The notes under the pieces are model-generated. The model was not told where the DNA came from and did not search any database. It saw nothing but the letters and a program-made list of their open reading frames with translations. The translations under genes and the position numbers were made by a program. From the NCBI GenBank assembly GCA_963840665.1, contig CAWIZO010000006.1, positions 186,001 through 250,000 of the forward strand: DNA of 64,000 nucleotides, given 5' to 3'. The stretch's first letter is position 1; each line of letters begins with the position of its first letter. This DNA comes from DATFTE01 sp963840665. Its GTDB lineage: Bacteria > Acidobacteriota > Terriglobia > Terriglobales > Acidobacteriaceae. Positions 62,725 to 64,000 of the stretch are shown here, piece by piece.

Positions 62725-64000
62725 TTAATCCGCTGCAGCCGTTGCCATGACCGGCTTCTTCTCTCCGGCCTTGATCAACTCGACGTCGAGGCAGAGCGAC
62801 TGCAACTCGCGAATCAATACGTTGAACGACTCGGGTACACCGGGTTCCATGGCGGCTTCGCCTTTGACGATGGCCTCGTAAATCTTGGTACGGCCGTATA
62901 CGTCGTCGGACTTCGCCGTCAGCAGTTCCTGCAGGATGAACGCCGCGCCATACGCTTCCAGAGCCCAGACTTCCATTTCTCCGAAGCGCTGGCCGCCGAA
63001 CTGCGCCTTTCCACCCAACGGTTGCTGGGTGATCAGCGAGTACGGACCGATCGAACGCGCGTGGATCTTGTCGTCGACCAGGTGCGACAGTTTCAGCATG
63101 TAGATGTAACCCACGGTGACCGGCTGTTCGAACTTGTCTCCGGTCATGCCGTCGTGCAGATACGTCTTGCCCGAGGTCGGCAGGCCCGACTGCGCCGAGC
63201 AGGGCTTTGATCTCGCCTTCGCGCGCGCCGTCGAACACGGGCGAACCCATGAAGACGCCGCGGGTCAGGCTTTCGCGCTACCGGCATCGATTTCTTCGTC
63301 ACTCAATTCGGCGATGGTGTCGGCCAGCGCGCTGTCTTTGAACAACGCCTTAAGTTCCCGACGGACCACTTCTTCCTTCGAGTTCTCCGCCAGCAGCTTG
63401 GTCACCTTCTCGCCCATCTTGTGTCCCGCCCATCCGAGGTGGGTTTCCAGAATCTGTCCCACGTTCATACGGGAAGGAACACCTAAGGGGTTGAGAACGA
63501 TTTCCATCGGCGTGCCGTCCTCGAGGTACGGCATATCCTCTTCCGGCAGAATGCGGGCAATGACGCCCTTGTTCCCGTGACGGCCGGCCATCTTGTCACC
63601 CACGCTGAGCTTGCGCTTCATCGCGATGTAGACCTTGACCAGCTTAATCACGCCCGGCGGCAGTTCGTCGCCCTTGGTCAGCTTGTCTTTCTTCTCGTTG
63701 ACGATCTTCTTGAGCACGTCGATCTGACGCGAGGTCATCTCTTCGATCTCGTCGATCTGCTCATTCACCCGCGGATCCTTGTCGTTGTACTTGATACGCT
63801 TCAGGTTCCGCGTGGAAATGCGCTCGATCGTGTCGCGGTCGAGGATGTTGCCCTTGGTCAGTAAACGCTTGTTGGTGCGCTCGTCGTGCAGATCGGCCTG
63901 CACTTCCTTGCCGCCCAGGATGTTCTCCAGGCGCTTTAGGCGCTCGTCGGTGAGAATCCGGATTTCATCCGAAAGGTTCTTTTCCAACTTGGCGATCTGC
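62725..64000 (-). CDS. rpoB: RNA polymerase beta subunit, 3' part (with two indels)
   Basis: Partial; continues beyond the window edge. The first 240 residues visible include KRKLSVGDKMAGRHGNKGVI and PLGVPSRMNVGQILETHLGW, core RpoB motifs; the end includes QPLGGKAQFGGQRFGEMEVW and SDDVYGRTKIYEAIVKGE. Between 63268 and 63187 the frame is disturbed: one base appears missing near 63268-63270 (creating TGA at 63265) and one extra base lies in 63184-63187. Correcting both gives SAKALTRGVFMGSPVFDG.. and AVGLPTSGKTYLHDGMTGDK. An essential gene cannot be dead, so consensus errors are likely. Confidence 0.95.

Noticed and set aside
63265..63267. TGA in rpoB as a second selenocysteine codon
   Set aside because: Protein similarity continues in another frame, not through the TGA, and the position is not a redox site. 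It is caused by an indel.

Overview
The window looks like a chromosomal segment of an acidobacterium (Acidobacteriota, probably class Terriglobia). This is inferred from gene content, with no 16S gene present: a TIGR03118 protein, DUF4388 response regulator, FN3 and carboxypeptidase-regulatory-like secreted proteins, a PNGase A-like protein, many small secreted proteins of unknown role, and moderately high GC. Housekeeping genes are mixed with small unknown genes. No rRNA, tRNA, CRISPR array or prophage was seen.

Layout. 1-11.5 kb: small unknown, secreted or lipoprotein genes, a DHCW cupin, a STAS plus degenerate-receiver protein, a four-helix-bundle gene framed by a 30-bp inverted repeat, an M23 peptidase and thiL. 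11.6-13.9 kb: an apparently complete IS30-family element beside a frameshifted IS110-family transposase. 14-22 kb: acyl-CoA carboxylase beta subunit, a tcmP gene broken by a 10-bp tandem duplication with its DUF5131 partner, then der and dinG. 22-34 kb: PNGase A-like protein, the 7-deazaguanine genes queD-queE-queC, a TPR protein, a PilT-like ATPase, and molybdenum cofactor genes moeA, moaC and mogA with a response regulator. 34-44 kb: a lysozyme-fold protein, a predicted selenoprotein, several membrane proteins, a serine hydrolase and a lipid kinase. 44-55 kb: ligA, a HIT protein, rpsA with a clear promoter and a bidirectional terminator, a LysW-like zinc ribbon, an M28 peptidase and a rhomboid. 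55-64 kb: pyk, a YihY/BrkB protein, rpoC and the 3' part of rpoB.

Main discovery. The minus-strand gene 34917..36239 reads as one 440-residue secreted thioredoxin-fold protein if an in-frame TGA at 35754-35756 is decoded as selenocysteine. The TGA sits exactly at the first redox position (W-U-P-F-C), the frame stays open for 278 codons afterwards, and a perfect hairpin with a GGUC apex lies 14 nt downstream, as expected for a bacterial SECIS. The C-terminus adds a DsbD-N-like domain, a combination I do not recognise as a described selenoprotein.

Other striking features are: (i) intergenic inverted repeats built from short iterated words, with a different word set at most sites; (ii) a second hairpin repeat (TCCCACC..GGTGGGG) before queE, a TPR-like gene and moaC; (iii) -10 boxes 7-9 nt before the start codons of pccB, dinG, queD, moeA and ligA, suggesting leaderless mRNAs; (iv) a DUF202-DUF302 fusion with a perfect internal ribosome binding site. 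rpoB carries two compensating 1-nt indels, so the consensus probably contains some indel errors, and isolated frameshifts elsewhere should be read with that in mind.
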